Source: Pseudomonas citronellolis | GTDB lineage: Bacteria > Pseudomonadota > Gammaproteobacteria > Pseudomonadales > Pseudomonadaceae | DNA: 64,000 nt | Assembly (NCBI RefSeq): GCF_029335315.1 | Contig: NZ_JARJLT010000118.1 | Coordinates: 1-64,000, forward strand | Reading direction: 5' to 3' | Part shown: positions 36,104 through 44,603 of the stretch, in pieces | How positions within the stretch are numbered: position 1 is the first letter of the stretch | Layout: each line of letters begins with the position of its first letter | Notes under the pieces: model-generated | Database searches by the model: none | What the model saw: only the letters and a program-made list of their open reading frames with translations | Told to the model about the DNA's origin: nothing | Program-made: the position numbers and the translations under genes

Positions 36104-36266
36104 CCCCCTCTCCCTAACCCTCTCCCTGAAGGGAGAGGGGACCGTTGGGCAGAGTTGGATGTGCTGCAGTTAGCCGTCTGTCTCGGCGGTTTCCAGTTGA
36201 AACCATTCCTCCTCTCGGCACGGACAAGCCCCCTCTCCCTTCAGGGAGAGGGCTGGGGAGAGGGAA
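36104..36266. repeat. REPIN-like inverted repeat pair
   Basis: The left end carries CCCTCTCCCTAACCCTCTCC followed by TGAAGGGAGAGGGG. The right end (36228-36266) is its near-exact reverse complement (CCCCTCTCCCTTCAGGGAGA, then GGGCTGGGGAGAGGG). About 85 bases of unrelated, slightly lower-GC sequence lie between. Two REP-like palindromes in inverted orientation form the typical REPIN layout, mobilised by RAYT transposases in Pseudomonas. The whole gap 35991-36340 contains no gene: only the terminator, this element and a REP at 36306. Confidence 0.8.
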
Positions 36267-36305
36267 CGGAGATGACCCCAGGCACAGGATGGCCGGGAGG
36301 CGCCA

Positions 36306-36329
36306 TTCGCGAGCAAGCTCGCTCCTACA
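36306..36329. repeat. REP sequence (GCGAGC-AGCTCGC type)
   Basis: Palindromic core GCGAGCAAGCTCGC flanked by TC and TCCTAC, followed by a run of nine A. This is the widespread Pseudomonas REP sequence. Read on the minus strand the core comes after the end of the downstream gene (stop at 36341) and the A run becomes T, but the T run lies before the palindrome, so it is not a canonical terminator. Confidence 0.75.
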
Positions 36330-36340
36330 AAAAAAAACCC

Positions 36341-37513
36341 TTAGATAGTCGCCAGCGCTTGCGCCAGGTCCGCGCGCAGGTCTTCGACATCCTCCACCCC
36401 CACCGACAGGCGGATCAGCGCGTCGCCGATGCCCAGCTCCGCGCGGGTCGCCGGGGGGATGGTGGCGTGGGTCATGATCGCCGGGTGCTCGATCAGGCTT
36501 TCCACGCCACCCAGGCTCTCGGCCAGGGCGAAGAGGCGGACGTTCTCCAGGAAGCGCTTCGAACCGGCCAGGTCGGTGGCCAGGTCCAGGGAGATCATCC
36601 CGCCGAAGCCGTTCATCTGCCGCTTGGCCAACTCGTGCTGCGGGTGCGACGGCAGGCCCGGGTAATGCACACGCGCCACCTGCGGCTGGTTCTCCAGCCA
36701 GCGCGCCAGCTCCAGGGCGTTGCTGCAGTGGCGCTCCATGCGCAGGGCCAGGGTCTTCACCCCGCGCAGGGTGAGGAAGGCGTCGAACGGCCCGGCGATG
36801 GCGCCCACCGCGTTCTGCAGGAAGCCCAGGCGCTCGGCCAGTTCCGGGTTGTCGCCGACCACGGCGATGCCGCCGATGACGTCGGAGTGGCCGTTGAGGT
36901 ACTTGGTGGTCGAATGCACCACCACGTCGAAACCCAGCTCCAGCGGGCGCTGGATGCGCGGGCTGGCGAAGGTGTTGTCGGCCACGCAGAGGATGCCGCG
37001 GCTGCGGCACAGGCGGGCGATGGCCTGCAGGTCGGCCAGGCGCAGCAGCGGGTTGCTCGGCGTCTCGATCCAGACCATGCGGGTTTCCGGGCGCAGGGCG
37101 GCCTCGATGGCGGCGGTGTCGGTCAGGTCGACGAAGCTGAAGTCGTGCCCGGCGCTGCGCCGGCGCACCCGTTCGAACAGGCGGAAGGTGCCGCCGTAGA
37201 TGTCGTTGCCGGAGACGATGTGCGAGCCGGCGTCGAGCAGCTCCAGGGTCGCCGAGATGGCCGCCAGGCCCGAGGCGAAGGCGAACGCCTTGCTGCCGCC
37301 CTCCAGGTCCGCCACGCAGCGTTCCAGCGCCCAGCGCGTGGGATTGTGAGAACGCCCGTAGTCCAGGCCCTTGTGTACGCCGGGGCTGTCCTGCAGGTAG
37401 GTGGAGTTGGCGTAGATCGGCGGCATCAGCGCCCCGGTGGAGGGGTCGGGGGCCTGGCCGGCATGAATGACGCGGGTGGCGAAACCGCGCCGGGCGTTGG
37501 AATCCTGGCTCAT
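36341..37513 (-). CDS. Cystathionine gamma-lyase / gamma-synthase family PLP enzyme
   Basis: Cys/Met metabolism PLP enzyme of 390 residues. Family marks: TRVIHAGQAPDPSTGALMPP at the start, YGRSHNPTRWALERCVADLE, the PLP lysine in HSTTKYLNGHSDVIGG, and ESLGGVESLIEHPAIMTHA. Coupling to cystathionine beta-synthase through a four-base overlap suggests a gamma-lyase completing reverse transsulfuration (homocysteine to cysteine), but gamma-synthase activity cannot be excluded from sequence. Corresponds in place to PA0400. The start used is the ATG that begins MSQDSNARRGFATR; the longer frame runs into the neighbour gene. Confidence 0.88.
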   Translation of the reverse strand: MSQDSNARRGFATRVIHAGQAPDPSTGALMPPIYANSTYLQDSPGVHKGLDYGRSHNPTRWALERCVADLEGGSKAFAFASGLAAISATLELLDAGSHIVSGNDIYGGTFRLFERVRRRSAGHDFSFVDLTDTAAIEAALRPETRMVWIETPSNPLLRLADLQAIARLCRSRGILCVADNTFASPRIQRPLELGFDVVVHSTTKYLNGHSDVIGGIAVVGDNPELAERLGFLQNAVGAIAGPFDAFLTLRGVKTLALRMERHCSNALELARWLENQPQVARVHYPGLPSHPQHELAKRQMNGFGGMISLDLATDLAGSKRFLENVRLFALAESLGGVESLIEHPAIMTHATIPPATRAELGIGDALIRLSVGVEDVEDLRADLAQALATI

Positions 37514-38883
37514 GCGAGCGTTCTCCGTAGGTGGTTGAGCAGGTCGAAGCGGGTGATCAGGCCGTGGAAGCCCGAGGCGTCGGCGATGATGGCGACCAGC
37601 CCGCGATCCAGCTCGGCCTGCAGCTCGGCCAGGCTGGCGTTCGGCGCCAGGGTCTCCAGGCGGGTGGTCATCACGCTGGCCACCGGCTCGCGGAACTGAC
37701 TGTTGTCGGCGTGCACGCCGAGGAGGATGTCGGATTCGTCGATGACCCCGGCCAGCCTGCCGTCGGCCAGCACCGGCAGTTGCGAGACGTCGGCCAGGCG
37801 CATGCGCTGGAAGGCGGTGAGCAGGGTGTCCTGCGGGCCCACGCTGACCACCCGGCCGTCCTCGAAGCGCCGCGCGATAATGTCGCGCAGGTCGCCGTAG
37901 CGCTTGCGCTGGAGCAGGCCCTGGTCGGTCATCCACTGGTCGTTGTAGACCTTGGACAGGTAGCGCGTGCCGGTGTCGCAGACGAAGCTGAGCACGCGCC
38001 TGGGCTCGGTCTGCTCACGGCAGTAGCGCAGCGCCGCGGCCAGCAGGGTGCCGGTGGACGAGCCGCCGGGGATGCCCTCGGCGCGCAGCAGCTCGCGGGC
38101 GTGGGCGAAACTTTCCTCGTCGCTGATGGAGTAGGCGTGGCGCACGCTGGAGAGGTCGGCGATGGACGGAATGAAGTCCTCGCCTATGCCTTCCACCGCC
38201 CAGGAACCGACCTCGCCCAGGCTGCCGTCGCGCACGTAGCCGGCCATCACCGAGCCCACCGGGTCGGCCAGGACCATCTCCAGCTCCGGCTGCACCTGGC
38301 GGAAGAAGCGGGTCAGCCCGGTGAGGGTGCCCGCCGAACCGACGCCGACGACGATGGCGTCGAGGTCGTGGCCGGTCTGCTGCCAGATTTCCGGGGCGGT
38401 GCTGGTCTCGTGGGCCAGGGGGTTGGCGGGGTTGTTGAACTGGTCGGCGAAGAACGCACCGGGAATGTCCCGCGCCAGGCGCGCGGCCACGTCCTGGTAG
38501 TACTCCGGGTGGCCCTTGCCGACGTCGGAGCGGGTGATGTGGACCTCGGCGCCCATGGCCTTGAGGTGCAGGACCTTCTCGCTGGACATCTTGTCCGGCA
38601 CCACCAGCACCACCCGGTAGCCCTTGGCGCGGCCGACCAGCGCCAGCCCCAGGCCGGTGTTGCCGGCGGTGGCCTCGACTATGGTGCCACCGGGACGCAG
38701 GCGGCCGTCGCGCTCGGCGGCCTCGATCATGGCCACGCCAATGCGGTCCTTGATCGAGCCGCCGGGGTTCTGCGACTCCAGCTTGAGGAACAGCGTGCAG
38801 GGGCCGGTATCGAAGCGGGTGACGCGGACCAGCGGCGTGTTGCCGATCAGGTCCAGTACGGCAGGGCGAAGTTCGTTGCTCAT
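37510..38883 (-). CDS. cbs: Cystathionine beta-synthase
   Basis: PLP enzyme of 457 residues condensing homocysteine and serine. The catalytic domain has LIGNTPLVRV, the PLP lysine in SQNPGGSIKDRIGVAMIEA, and EATAGNTGLGLALVG. A C-terminal pair of CBS domains (from about residue 340: VVSVGPQDTLLTAFQRM and VMTTRLETLAPNASLAEL) follows. There is no N-terminal heme domain. The pair with the gamma-lyase-type gene indicates reverse transsulfuration. The ATG was chosen for AGGAG ten bases upstream; an in-frame GTG nine bases earlier is too close to that site. Confidence 0.93.
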   Translation of the reverse strand: MSNELRPAVLDLIGNTPLVRVTRFDTGPCTLFLKLESQNPGGSIKDRIGVAMIEAAERDGRLRPGGTIVEATAGNTGLGLALVGRAKGYRVVLVVPDKMSSEKVLHLKAMGAEVHITRSDVGKGHPEYYQDVAARLARDIPGAFFADQFNNPANPLAHETSTAPEIWQQTGHDLDAIVVGVGSAGTLTGLTRFFRQVQPELEMVLADPVGSVMAGYVRDGSLGEVGSWAVEGIGEDFIPSIADLSSVRHAYSISDEESFAHARELLRAEGIPGGSSTGTLLAAALRYCREQTEPRRVLSFVCDTGTRYLSKVYNDQWMTDQGLLQRKRYGDLRDIIARRFEDGRVVSVGPQDTLLTAFQRMRLADVSQLPVLADGRLAGVIDESDILLGVHADNSQFREPVASVMTTRLETLAPNASLAELQAELDRGLVAIIADASGFHGLITRFDLLNHLRRTLA

Positions 38884-38987
38884 GGCAGCCACTCCTTGTC
38901 GGCGCCCCGGGGATCGCCCGGCGGCGCGGCTTTATGGTCCTCCTGACCATAGGCCGGCGGCCCGCCCACTGCCAGGCCGCGGCAACG

Positions 38988-39013
38988 AAAAAGCCCGCCG
39001 ATGGGCGGGCTTT
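38988..39013 (-). terminator. Terminator of the TM2 gene
   Basis: Stem AAAGCCCGCC (38990-38999), loop GATG, GGCGGGCTTT (39004-39013), with an A tract at 38988-38992 giving a T run on the minus strand. It is 14 bases past the TM2 gene stop and lies upstream of cbs, separating the two transcripts. Confidence 0.9.
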
Positions 39014-39027
39014 CTGGCAAGCAGGGC

Positions 39028-39432
39028 TTACAGCCGCTGCGGGCCGTTGCGCTCGGAAATCTGCGCGTTCAGCGTCCAGAAGTCGTAGAGCACGCCCAGG
39101 AAGAACAGCCCGCCGGTACACAGGTAGAGGATACCGGTGAGCCACTTGCCCATGTACATGCGGTGCACGCCGAATACGCCGAGGAAGGTCAGCAGTATCC
39201 AGGCCACGTTGTAGTCCAGGGCGCCGCTGCGGAAGCGCTGGTCGGCCTCGTCGTCCATCGAGGGGATCAGGAACAGGTCGATGATCCAGCCGATGAAGAA
39301 CAGGCCGAGGGTGAAGAACCAGATGGTCCCGGTCACCGGCTTGCCATAGTAGAAGCGGTGGGAACCGGTGAAACCGAAGATCCACAGCAGGTAGCCGATG
39401 ACCTTGCTGTGGGTGTCGGGGGTGTTGGGCAT
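39028..39432 (-). CDS. TM2 domain-containing membrane protein
   Basis: Small membrane protein of 134 residues with two TM2-like units: VIGYLLWIFGFTGSHRFYYG with TGTIWFFTLGLFFIGWIIDL, and ILLTFLGVFGVHRMYMGK with LTGILYLCTGGLFFLGVLYD. The G-x-H-R-(F/M)-Y motif between helices is diagnostic. The function of bacterial TM2 proteins is unknown. The ATG at 39432 has AAGGAG upstream; an ORF 21 residues longer lacks a ribosome site. It has its own terminator. It corresponds in position to PA0398. Confidence 0.85.
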   Translation of the reverse strand: MPNTPDTHSKVIGYLLWIFGFTGSHRFYYGKPVTGTIWFFTLGLFFIGWIIDLFLIPSMDDEADQRFRSGALDYNVAWILLTFLGVFGVHRMYMGKWLTGILYLCTGGLFFLGVLYDFWTLNAQISERNGPQRL

Positions 39433-39535
39433 GAAGCGCTCCTTGGCAGGCATTCCTGGATTCGACCGATGCGACAGCGGCAGGTTTGCCATCACTGTAA
39501 GAAAAAGTCGCGGAGGGGCCTTTCGGGGCCAACGC

Positions 39536-39632
39536 CGTAGGGCGCATAACGCCTACGGCGTTATCCGCCGATACCGCCAGGCACCGGTGTTGCGGCCAAC
39601 GGCGTATGACCGCGAACGGTTATACGCCCTAC
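39536..39632. repeat. Palindromic intergenic repeat, copy B
   Basis: 97-base element very similar to copy A at 2261: left end CGTAGGGCGCATAACGCC, then GGCGTTATCCGCCG; right end CCGCGAACGGTTATACGCCC, then TAC. It lies 13 bases downstream of pilU and could fold into two hairpins that end its transcript, since no conventional terminator is seen there. Confidence 0.85.
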
Positions 39633-39644
39633 CTGGGATGGCGG

Positions 39645-40790
39645 TCAGCGGAAACGCCGGTTCGGGTCGTCGTCGCTCAGCTCCAGGGTCAGGCCCTGGG
39701 TCATGGTCGTCAGGTGATCGGCGTCGGTTTCCGAGCCGAGCTTGATCATCAGGCGCAGGTCGTTCGCCGAGTCGGCGTAGGCCAGGGCGTCCTCGTAGGT
39801 GATCTCGCCCTGGGAGTAGAGCTGGTACAGCGCCTGGTCGAAGGTCTGCATGCCCTGCTCGGTGGAGCGTTTCATCAGCGGCTTGAGTTCGTGCACTTCG
39901 CCCTTGCGGATCAGGTCGGCGGCCAGCGGGGTGTTCAGCAGCACCTCGATCACCGCGCGGCGGCCCTTGCCGTCCGGGGTCGGCACCAGTTGCTGGGCGA
40001 CGATGGCCTTGAGGTTCAGCGACAGGTCCATCCACACCTGGCCATGCCGGTCGGCGGGGAAGAAGTGGATGATCCGCTCCAGCGCCTGGTTGGCGTTGTT
40101 GGCGTGCAGCGTCGCCAGGCACAGGTGGCCGGTCTCGGCGAAGGCCACGGCGTGGTCCATGGTCTCGCGCGAACGCACCTCGCCGATCATGATCACGTCC
40201 GGCGCCTGGCGCAGGGTGTTCTTCAGCGCCACCTCGAAGGTGTCGGTGTCCAGGCCCACTTCGCGCTGGGTGACGATGCAGCCCTGGTGCTGGTGGATGT
40301 ACTCGATCGGGTCCTCGATGGAGATGATGTGCCCGGTGGAGTTCTTGTTGCGGTAGCCGATCATCGCCGCCAGCGAGGTGGATTTACCGGTACCGGTGGC
40401 GCCGACGAAGATCACCAGCCCGCGCTTGGTCATGGCCAGTTTCTTGAGGATCTCCGGCAGCTTGAGATCCTCGATGGTCGGGATGTTGGTCTCGATGCGG
40501 CGCAGCACCATACCCACCAGGTTGCGCTGGTAGAAGGCGCTGACGCGGAAACGGCCGATGCCGCGCGCACTGATGGCGAAGTTGCACTCGTGGTGCTCGG
40601 CGAAGTCGCGGCGCTGCTGCTCGTTCATCACCGACAGCACGGTCTCGCGGGTCTGCTCGGGCGACAGCGGGGTCTTGGTCACCGGCAGCACCTTGCCGTT
40701 GACCTTCATCGACGGGGGTACACCGGCGGTGATGAAGAGGTCGGAAGCGCCCTTCTCCACCATCAGCCGCAGCAGTTTCTCGAATTCCAT
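39645..40790 (-). CDS. pilU: Type IV pilus retraction ATPase PilU
   Basis: Hexameric secretion-family ATPase of 381 residues, accessory to PilT in pilus retraction. It begins MEFEKLLRLMVEKGASDLFI. Walker A is GATGTGKSTSLAAM, the Walker B region is DVIMIGEVRSRETMDHAV, and the His box is LATLHANNANQALERI. The sequence is nearly identical to remembered P. aeruginosa PilU, including the C-terminal extension that separates PilU from PilT. The ATG at 40790 has AGGTGGG upstream; a GTG four codons earlier is less likely. It lies 103 bases after pilT. Confidence 0.96.
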   Translation of the reverse strand: MEFEKLLRLMVEKGASDLFITAGVPPSMKVNGKVLPVTKTPLSPEQTRETVLSVMNEQQRRDFAEHHECNFAISARGIGRFRVSAFYQRNLVGMVLRRIETNIPTIEDLKLPEILKKLAMTKRGLVIFVGATGTGKSTSLAAMIGYRNKNSTGHIISIEDPIEYIHQHQGCIVTQREVGLDTDTFEVALKNTLRQAPDVIMIGEVRSRETMDHAVAFAETGHLCLATLHANNANQALERIIHFFPADRHGQVWMDLSLNLKAIVAQQLVPTPDGKGRRAVIEVLLNTPLAADLIRKGEVHELKPLMKRSTEQGMQTFDQALYQLYSQGEITYEDALAYADSANDLRLMIKLGSETDADHLTTMTQGLTLELSDDDPNRRFR

Positions 40791-40893
40791 GATCGATCCC
40801 ACCTAATTCGTTCACGCAGTGTGCGATTCGACTGACGACCTGCGGCCCGTGCGTGTGCGGCGCCGCCTGGCCGGGCGCGGAGCCCGGCGCGGA

Positions 40894-41928
40894 TCAGAAG
40901 TTTTCCGGGATCTTGGCCTTTTCCTTGGCCGAATCGCGGGTCACCAGGCCCTTGGCAACCAGGCCCTTGAGGCACATGTCGAGGGTCTGCATGCCCAGCG
41001 CGCCACCGGTCTGGATCGAGGAGTACATCTGCGCCACCTTGTCCTCGCGGATCAGGTTACGGATCGCCGGTGTACCTATCATGATCTCGTGGGCCGCCAC
41101 CCGGCCACCGCCGATCTTCTTCAGCAGGGTCTGCGAGACCACCGCCTGCAGCGATTCGGAAAGCATGGAACGGACCATGGCCTTTTCCTCGGCGGGGAAC
41201 ACGTCGACGATACGGTCGATGGTCTTGGCCGCGGAGGTGGTGTGCAGGGTGCCGAACACCAGGTGGCCGGTTTCCGCGGCGGTCAGCGCCAGGCGGATGG
41301 TTTCCAGGTCGCGCATCTCGCCCACCAGGATGATGTCCGGGTCCTCACGCAGGGCCGAGCGCAGCGCCTCGTTGAAGCCGAGGGTGTCGCGGTGCACCTC
41401 GCGCTGGTTGACCAGGCACTTCTTCGACTCGTGGACGAATTCGATCGGGTCCTCGACGGTGAGGATGTGGCTGTACTTGGTGTTGTTCAGGTAGTCGAGC
41501 ATCGCCGCCAGCGAGGTGGACTTGCCCGAGCCGGTCGGCCCGGTCACCAGCACCAGCCCGCGCGGCACGTCGGAAATACGCTTGAACACTTCTCCCATGC
41601 CCAGATCCTCCATGGTCAGTACCTTGGAGGGAATGGTCCGGAACACGGCGCCGGCGCCGCGGTTCTGGTTGAAGGCGTTGACCCGGAAGCGCGCCACGCC
41701 CGGAACTTCGAAGGAGAAGTCGGTTTCGAGGAATTCCTCGTAATCCTTGCGCTGCTTGTCGTTCATGATGTCGTAGATCAGCGCGTGCACCTGCTTGTGT
41801 TCCAGCGGCGGCAGGTTGATCCGGCGCACATCGCCGTCGACGCGGATCATCGGCGGCAGGCCAGCCGAGAGGTGCAGGTCCGAGGCGCCTTGCTTGGCGC
41901 TGAAGGCGAGCAACTCGGTAATATCCAT
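40894..41928 (-). CDS. pilT: Type IV pilus retraction ATPase PilT
   Basis: Cytoplasmic hexameric motor of 344 residues that powers pilus retraction and twitching. The N-terminal PAS-like domain MDITELLAFSAKQGASDLHL is followed by Walker A GPTGSGKSTSLAAM, the Asp box VEDPIEFVHE, the Walker B region DIILVGEMRDLETI, the His box FGTLHTTSAAKTIDRI, and the AIRNLI element needed for retraction (GTPAIRNLIREDK). Same length as P. aeruginosa PilT. Divergent from yggS with only 73 bases between starts. Confidence 0.97.
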   Translation of the reverse strand: MDITELLAFSAKQGASDLHLSAGLPPMIRVDGDVRRINLPPLEHKQVHALIYDIMNDKQRKDYEEFLETDFSFEVPGVARFRVNAFNQNRGAGAVFRTIPSKVLTMEDLGMGEVFKRISDVPRGLVLVTGPTGSGKSTSLAAMLDYLNNTKYSHILTVEDPIEFVHESKKCLVNQREVHRDTLGFNEALRSALREDPDIILVGEMRDLETIRLALTAAETGHLVFGTLHTTSAAKTIDRIVDVFPAEEKAMVRSMLSESLQAVVSQTLLKKIGGGRVAAHEIMIGTPAIRNLIREDKVAQMYSSIQTGGALGMQTLDMCLKGLVAKGLVTRDSAKEKAKIPENF

Positions 41929-42001
41929 GGGACTCCCCAATCCAATGCAAGCAGGTAGAATGCCGCTGAACTTGCAGCAGCCGGGCGTTAGAGCGCAGGT
42001 A

Positions 42002-42691
42002 ATGTCCACGATAGCAGAGAATATTGCAAAGGTTCGCACACGCATCCGTGAGGCGGAGCAAGCTTGCGGCAGGGCTCCGGACGCGGTCCGGCTGCTGGCG
42101 GTGAGCAAGACCAAACCGGCCGCCGACATCCGCGCGGCGCACGCCTGCGGCCTCGTCGACTTCGGCGAGAACTACCTGCAGGAAGCCCTCGGCAAGCAGG
42201 CCGAGCTGGCCGACCTGGCGCTCACCTGGCACTTCATAGGGCCGATCCAGTCGAACAAGACCCGGCCCATCGCCGAGCACTTCGACTGGGTGCATTCGGT
42301 CGACCGCCTGAAGGTCGCCGAGCGCCTCTCCGCGCAGCGCCCGGCCGGGCTGCCGCCGCTCAACGTATGCCTGCAGGTGAACGTCAGCGGCGAGGACAGC
42401 AAGTCCGGCTGCAGCCCCCAGGACCTGCCGGCCCTGGCCCACGCCGTGGCCGCCCTGCCGAACCTGAAGCTGCGCGGGCTGATGGCGATCCCCGAACCCA
42501 CCGAGGACGTCGCCGCCCAGCGCGCCGCCTTCGCCCGCCTGGGCGAACTCCTGACTGCCCTGAACCTTGGCCTGGACACCCTGTCCATGGGCATGAGCCA
42601 CGATCTGGAAGCCGCCATCGCCGAAGGCGCCACCTGGGTGCGCATCGGCACCGCGCTGTTCGGCGCGCGCGACTACGCTCCCCACTCTTGA
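42002..42691 (+). CDS. yggS: YggS-family pyridoxal phosphate homeostasis protein
   Basis: PLP-binding TIM-barrel protein of 229 residues without known catalytic activity, which buffers PLP and affects amino-acid balance. PLP lysine is in LLAVSKTKPAADIR; GLVDFGENYLQEAL, TWHFIGPIQSNKTRPIAEHF and LSMGMSHDLEAAIAEGATWV are family marks. The start MSTIAENIAKV is the usual one; the longer frame reaches back into pilT. First of a yggS-proC-yggT-yggU series conserved across proteobacteria. Confidence 0.95.
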   Translation: MSTIAENIAKVRTRIREAEQACGRAPDAVRLLAVSKTKPAADIRAAHACGLVDFGENYLQEALGKQAELADLALTWHFIGPIQSNKTRPIAEHFDWVHSVDRLKVAERLSAQRPAGLPPLNVCLQVNVSGEDSKSGCSPQDLPALAHAVAALPNLKLRGLMAIPEPTEDVAAQRAAFARLGELLTALNLGLDTLSMGMSHDLEAAIAEGATWVRIGTALFGARDYAPHS

Positions 42692-42707
42692 TTAAGGAAA
42701 GCCATCC

Positions 42708-43526
42708 ATGAGCAGCACCCGCATCGCATTCATCGGCGCCGGCAACATGGCCGCCAGCCTGATCGGCGGCCTGCGCGCCCAGGGCGTCCCCGGCAGCCAC
42801 ATCCGCGCCAGCGACCCGGGCGCCGAGCAGCGTTCGAAGATCGCCGCCGAGCACGGCATCGACGTGTTCGAGGACAACGCCAGCGCCATCGCCGGCGCCG
42901 ACGTGGTGGTCCTGGCGGTCAAGCCGCAGGTCATGAAGCAGGTCTGCGAGCCCCTGGCCGCGCTGCTCGAACCGGGCCAGCTGATCGTCTCCATCGCCGC
43001 CGGCATCCCCTGCGCCAGCCTGTCGCGCTGGCTGGGCACCGAGCTGCTGGTGCGCTGCATGCCGAACACCCCGGCGCTGCTGGGCGAAGGCGCCAGCGGC
43101 CTGTACGCCACCGCCCAGGTCAGCGCGGCCCAGCGCCAGCAGGCCGAGCAACTGCTGGGCGCGGTGGGCATCGCCCTGTGGCTGGAGGAAGAAAAGCAGA
43201 TCGACGCCGTCACCGCCGTCTCCGGCAGTGGCCCGGCCTACTTCTTCCTGCTGATGGAAGCCATGACCGCCGCCGGCGAGAAACTCGGCCTGAGCCCCGA
43301 GGTGGCCGCCCGCCTGACCCTGCAGACCGCCCTGGGCGCCGCGCGCATGGCCGTGGCCAGCGACGTCGGCCCGGCCGAGCTGCGCCGCCGGGTGACCTCG
43401 CCCAAGGGCACCACCGAAGCCGCCATCACATCTTTCCAGGCCAATGGATTCGAAGCGCTGGTCGAGCGCGCCCTGGCCGCCGCCGACCACCGTTCCGCCG
43501 AACTGGCCGAACAACTGGGGCAATGA
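42708..43526 (+). CDS. proC: Pyrroline-5-carboxylate reductase
   Basis: Last enzyme of proline synthesis, 272 residues, reducing pyrroline-5-carboxylate with NAD(P)H. The Rossmann motif IAFIGAGNMAASLIGGL is at the N-terminus; the C-terminal helical domain contains AVSGSGPAYFFLLMEAM and VTSPKGTTEAAITSFQANG, the substrate-binding signature. It starts 16 bases after yggS with AAGGAAAG as ribosome site, and yggT follows at 10 bases. Confidence 0.97.
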   Translation: MSSTRIAFIGAGNMAASLIGGLRAQGVPGSHIRASDPGAEQRSKIAAEHGIDVFEDNASAIAGADVVVLAVKPQVMKQVCEPLAALLEPGQLIVSIAAGIPCASLSRWLGTELLVRCMPNTPALLGEGASGLYATAQVSAAQRQQAEQLLGAVGIALWLEEEKQIDAVTAVSGSGPAYFFLLMEAMTAAGEKLGLSPEVAARLTLQTALGAARMAVASDVGPAELRRRVTSPKGTTEAAITSFQANGFEALVERALAAADHRSAELAEQLGQ

Positions 43527-43536
43527 GGAGCCTTAC

Positions 43537-44130
43537 ATGACCGGACTTTCCACCGCCGCCATCTACGTCATCCAGACCCTCGGCAGCCTGTACCTGCTGA
43601 TCGTCCTGCTGCGCTTCATCCTGCAGCTGGTGCGCGCCGACTTCTACAACCCGCTGAGCCAGTTCATCGTGCGCGCCACCAAGCCGCTGCTGAACCCGCT
43701 GCGCAAGGTGATCCCCGGCTTCGGCGGGGTCGACATCGCCTCGCTGGTGCTGGCGATCCTGATCCAGCTGCTGCTGATGATCGTCACCCTGACCCTGATG
43801 GGCTACGGCGTCGGCGGCTACATCCTGCAACTGCTGGTGTGGTCGGTGATCGCGGTGACCTCGCTGTTCCTCAAGGTGTTCTTCTTCGCCCTGATCATCA
43901 GCGTGATCCTCTCCTGGGTCGCCCCCGGCAGCTACAACCCCGGCGCGCAGCTGGTCAACCAGATTTGCGAACCCTTCCTGGCGCCGTTCCGCAAGCTGCT
44001 GCCGAACCTCGGCGGCCTGGATATCTCGCCGATCTTCGCCTTCATCGCGCTGAAGCTGATCGACATGCTGGTGATCGGCAACCTCGCCGCCATGACCGGA
44101 ATGCCGCAAATCCTCAGCCCCTTCATGTGA
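43537..44130 (+). CDS. yggT: YggT-family membrane protein
   Basis: Integral membrane protein of 197 residues with two YGGT repeats. Each holds two helices and a short conserved N-P loop (DFYNPLSQFIVRATKPLLNP in the first; SYNPGAQLVNQICEPFLAPF in the second). Members are linked to osmotic tolerance and potassium handling or division-site functions, without a firm biochemical role. GAGGAG lies eight bases before the start. Operon partner of proC. Confidence 0.92.
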   Translation: MTGLSTAAIYVIQTLGSLYLLIVLLRFILQLVRADFYNPLSQFIVRATKPLLNPLRKVIPGFGGVDIASLVLAILIQLLLMIVTLTLMGYGVGGYILQLLVWSVIAVTSLFLKVFFFALIISVILSWVAPGSYNPGAQLVNQICEPFLAPFRKLLPNLGGLDISPIFAFIALKLIDMLVIGNLAAMTGMPQILSPFM

Positions 44131-44186
44131 ACGAGGAGCGGCTGCGCGGCGGCGATACAGCGTTGGAAACACTCGGTGATTGCTCA

Positions 44187-44201
44187 TTTACACAACGTAA
44201 A
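44187..44201. promoter_or_regulatory. Palindrome TTTAC-N5-GTAAA upstream of yggU
   Basis: Perfect five-base arms in an unusually AT-rich spot (TGCTCATTTACACAACGTAA then ACTGCGC) within the 139-base gap between yggT and yggU. It resembles an operator half-site arrangement, but I cannot name a regulator. The same 15-base pattern was not noticed elsewhere in the window. Confidence 0.4.
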
Positions 44202-44269
44202 CTGCGCATCCCCGACTGTTTCCGCCTCGTCTCGCTCCAGCTCGCACGCTCCAGGAATCCGGTACTCCG

Positions 44270-44569
44270 ATGAGTTTCTACCGCTGGGACGGCGAGGACC
44301 TGATCCTCGAGTGCCACCTGCAGCCCAAGGCGAGCCGCGACGAGTTCGCCGGGCTGCACGGCGAGCGCCTGAAGATCCGCCTCACCGCCCCGCCGGTGGA
44401 AGGCAAGGCCAATGCCCACCTGCTGGCCTTCCTCGGCAAGGCCTTCGGCGTGCCGAAAAGTGCGGTGCTGCTGGAAAGCGGCGAGCTGAACCGGCAGAAG
44501 CGCGTGCGCATCCCGCGCCCCACCCGTTTGCCGGCCGAACTGGGAATTGCTGCCATTCGGTCGACTTGA
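44270..44569 (+). CDS. DUF167 (YggU) family protein
   Basis: Small basic protein of 99 residues with the DUF167 fold. It opens FYRWDGEDLILECHLQPKAS and contains LKIRLTAPPVEGKANAHLLA, the family signature. The function is unknown. It follows yggT in most gamma-proteobacteria, as here. The ribosome site is weak (CGGTACTCCG before the ATG). The gap upstream contains a palindrome and may hold its own promoter. Confidence 0.9.
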   Translation: MSFYRWDGEDLILECHLQPKASRDEFAGLHGERLKIRLTAPPVEGKANAHLLAFLGKAFGVPKSAVLLESGELNRQKRVRIPRPTRLPAELGIAAIRST

Positions 44570-44603
44570 CCGACCTTACAGACAGGAATGTGATGAAGGC
44601 CAA

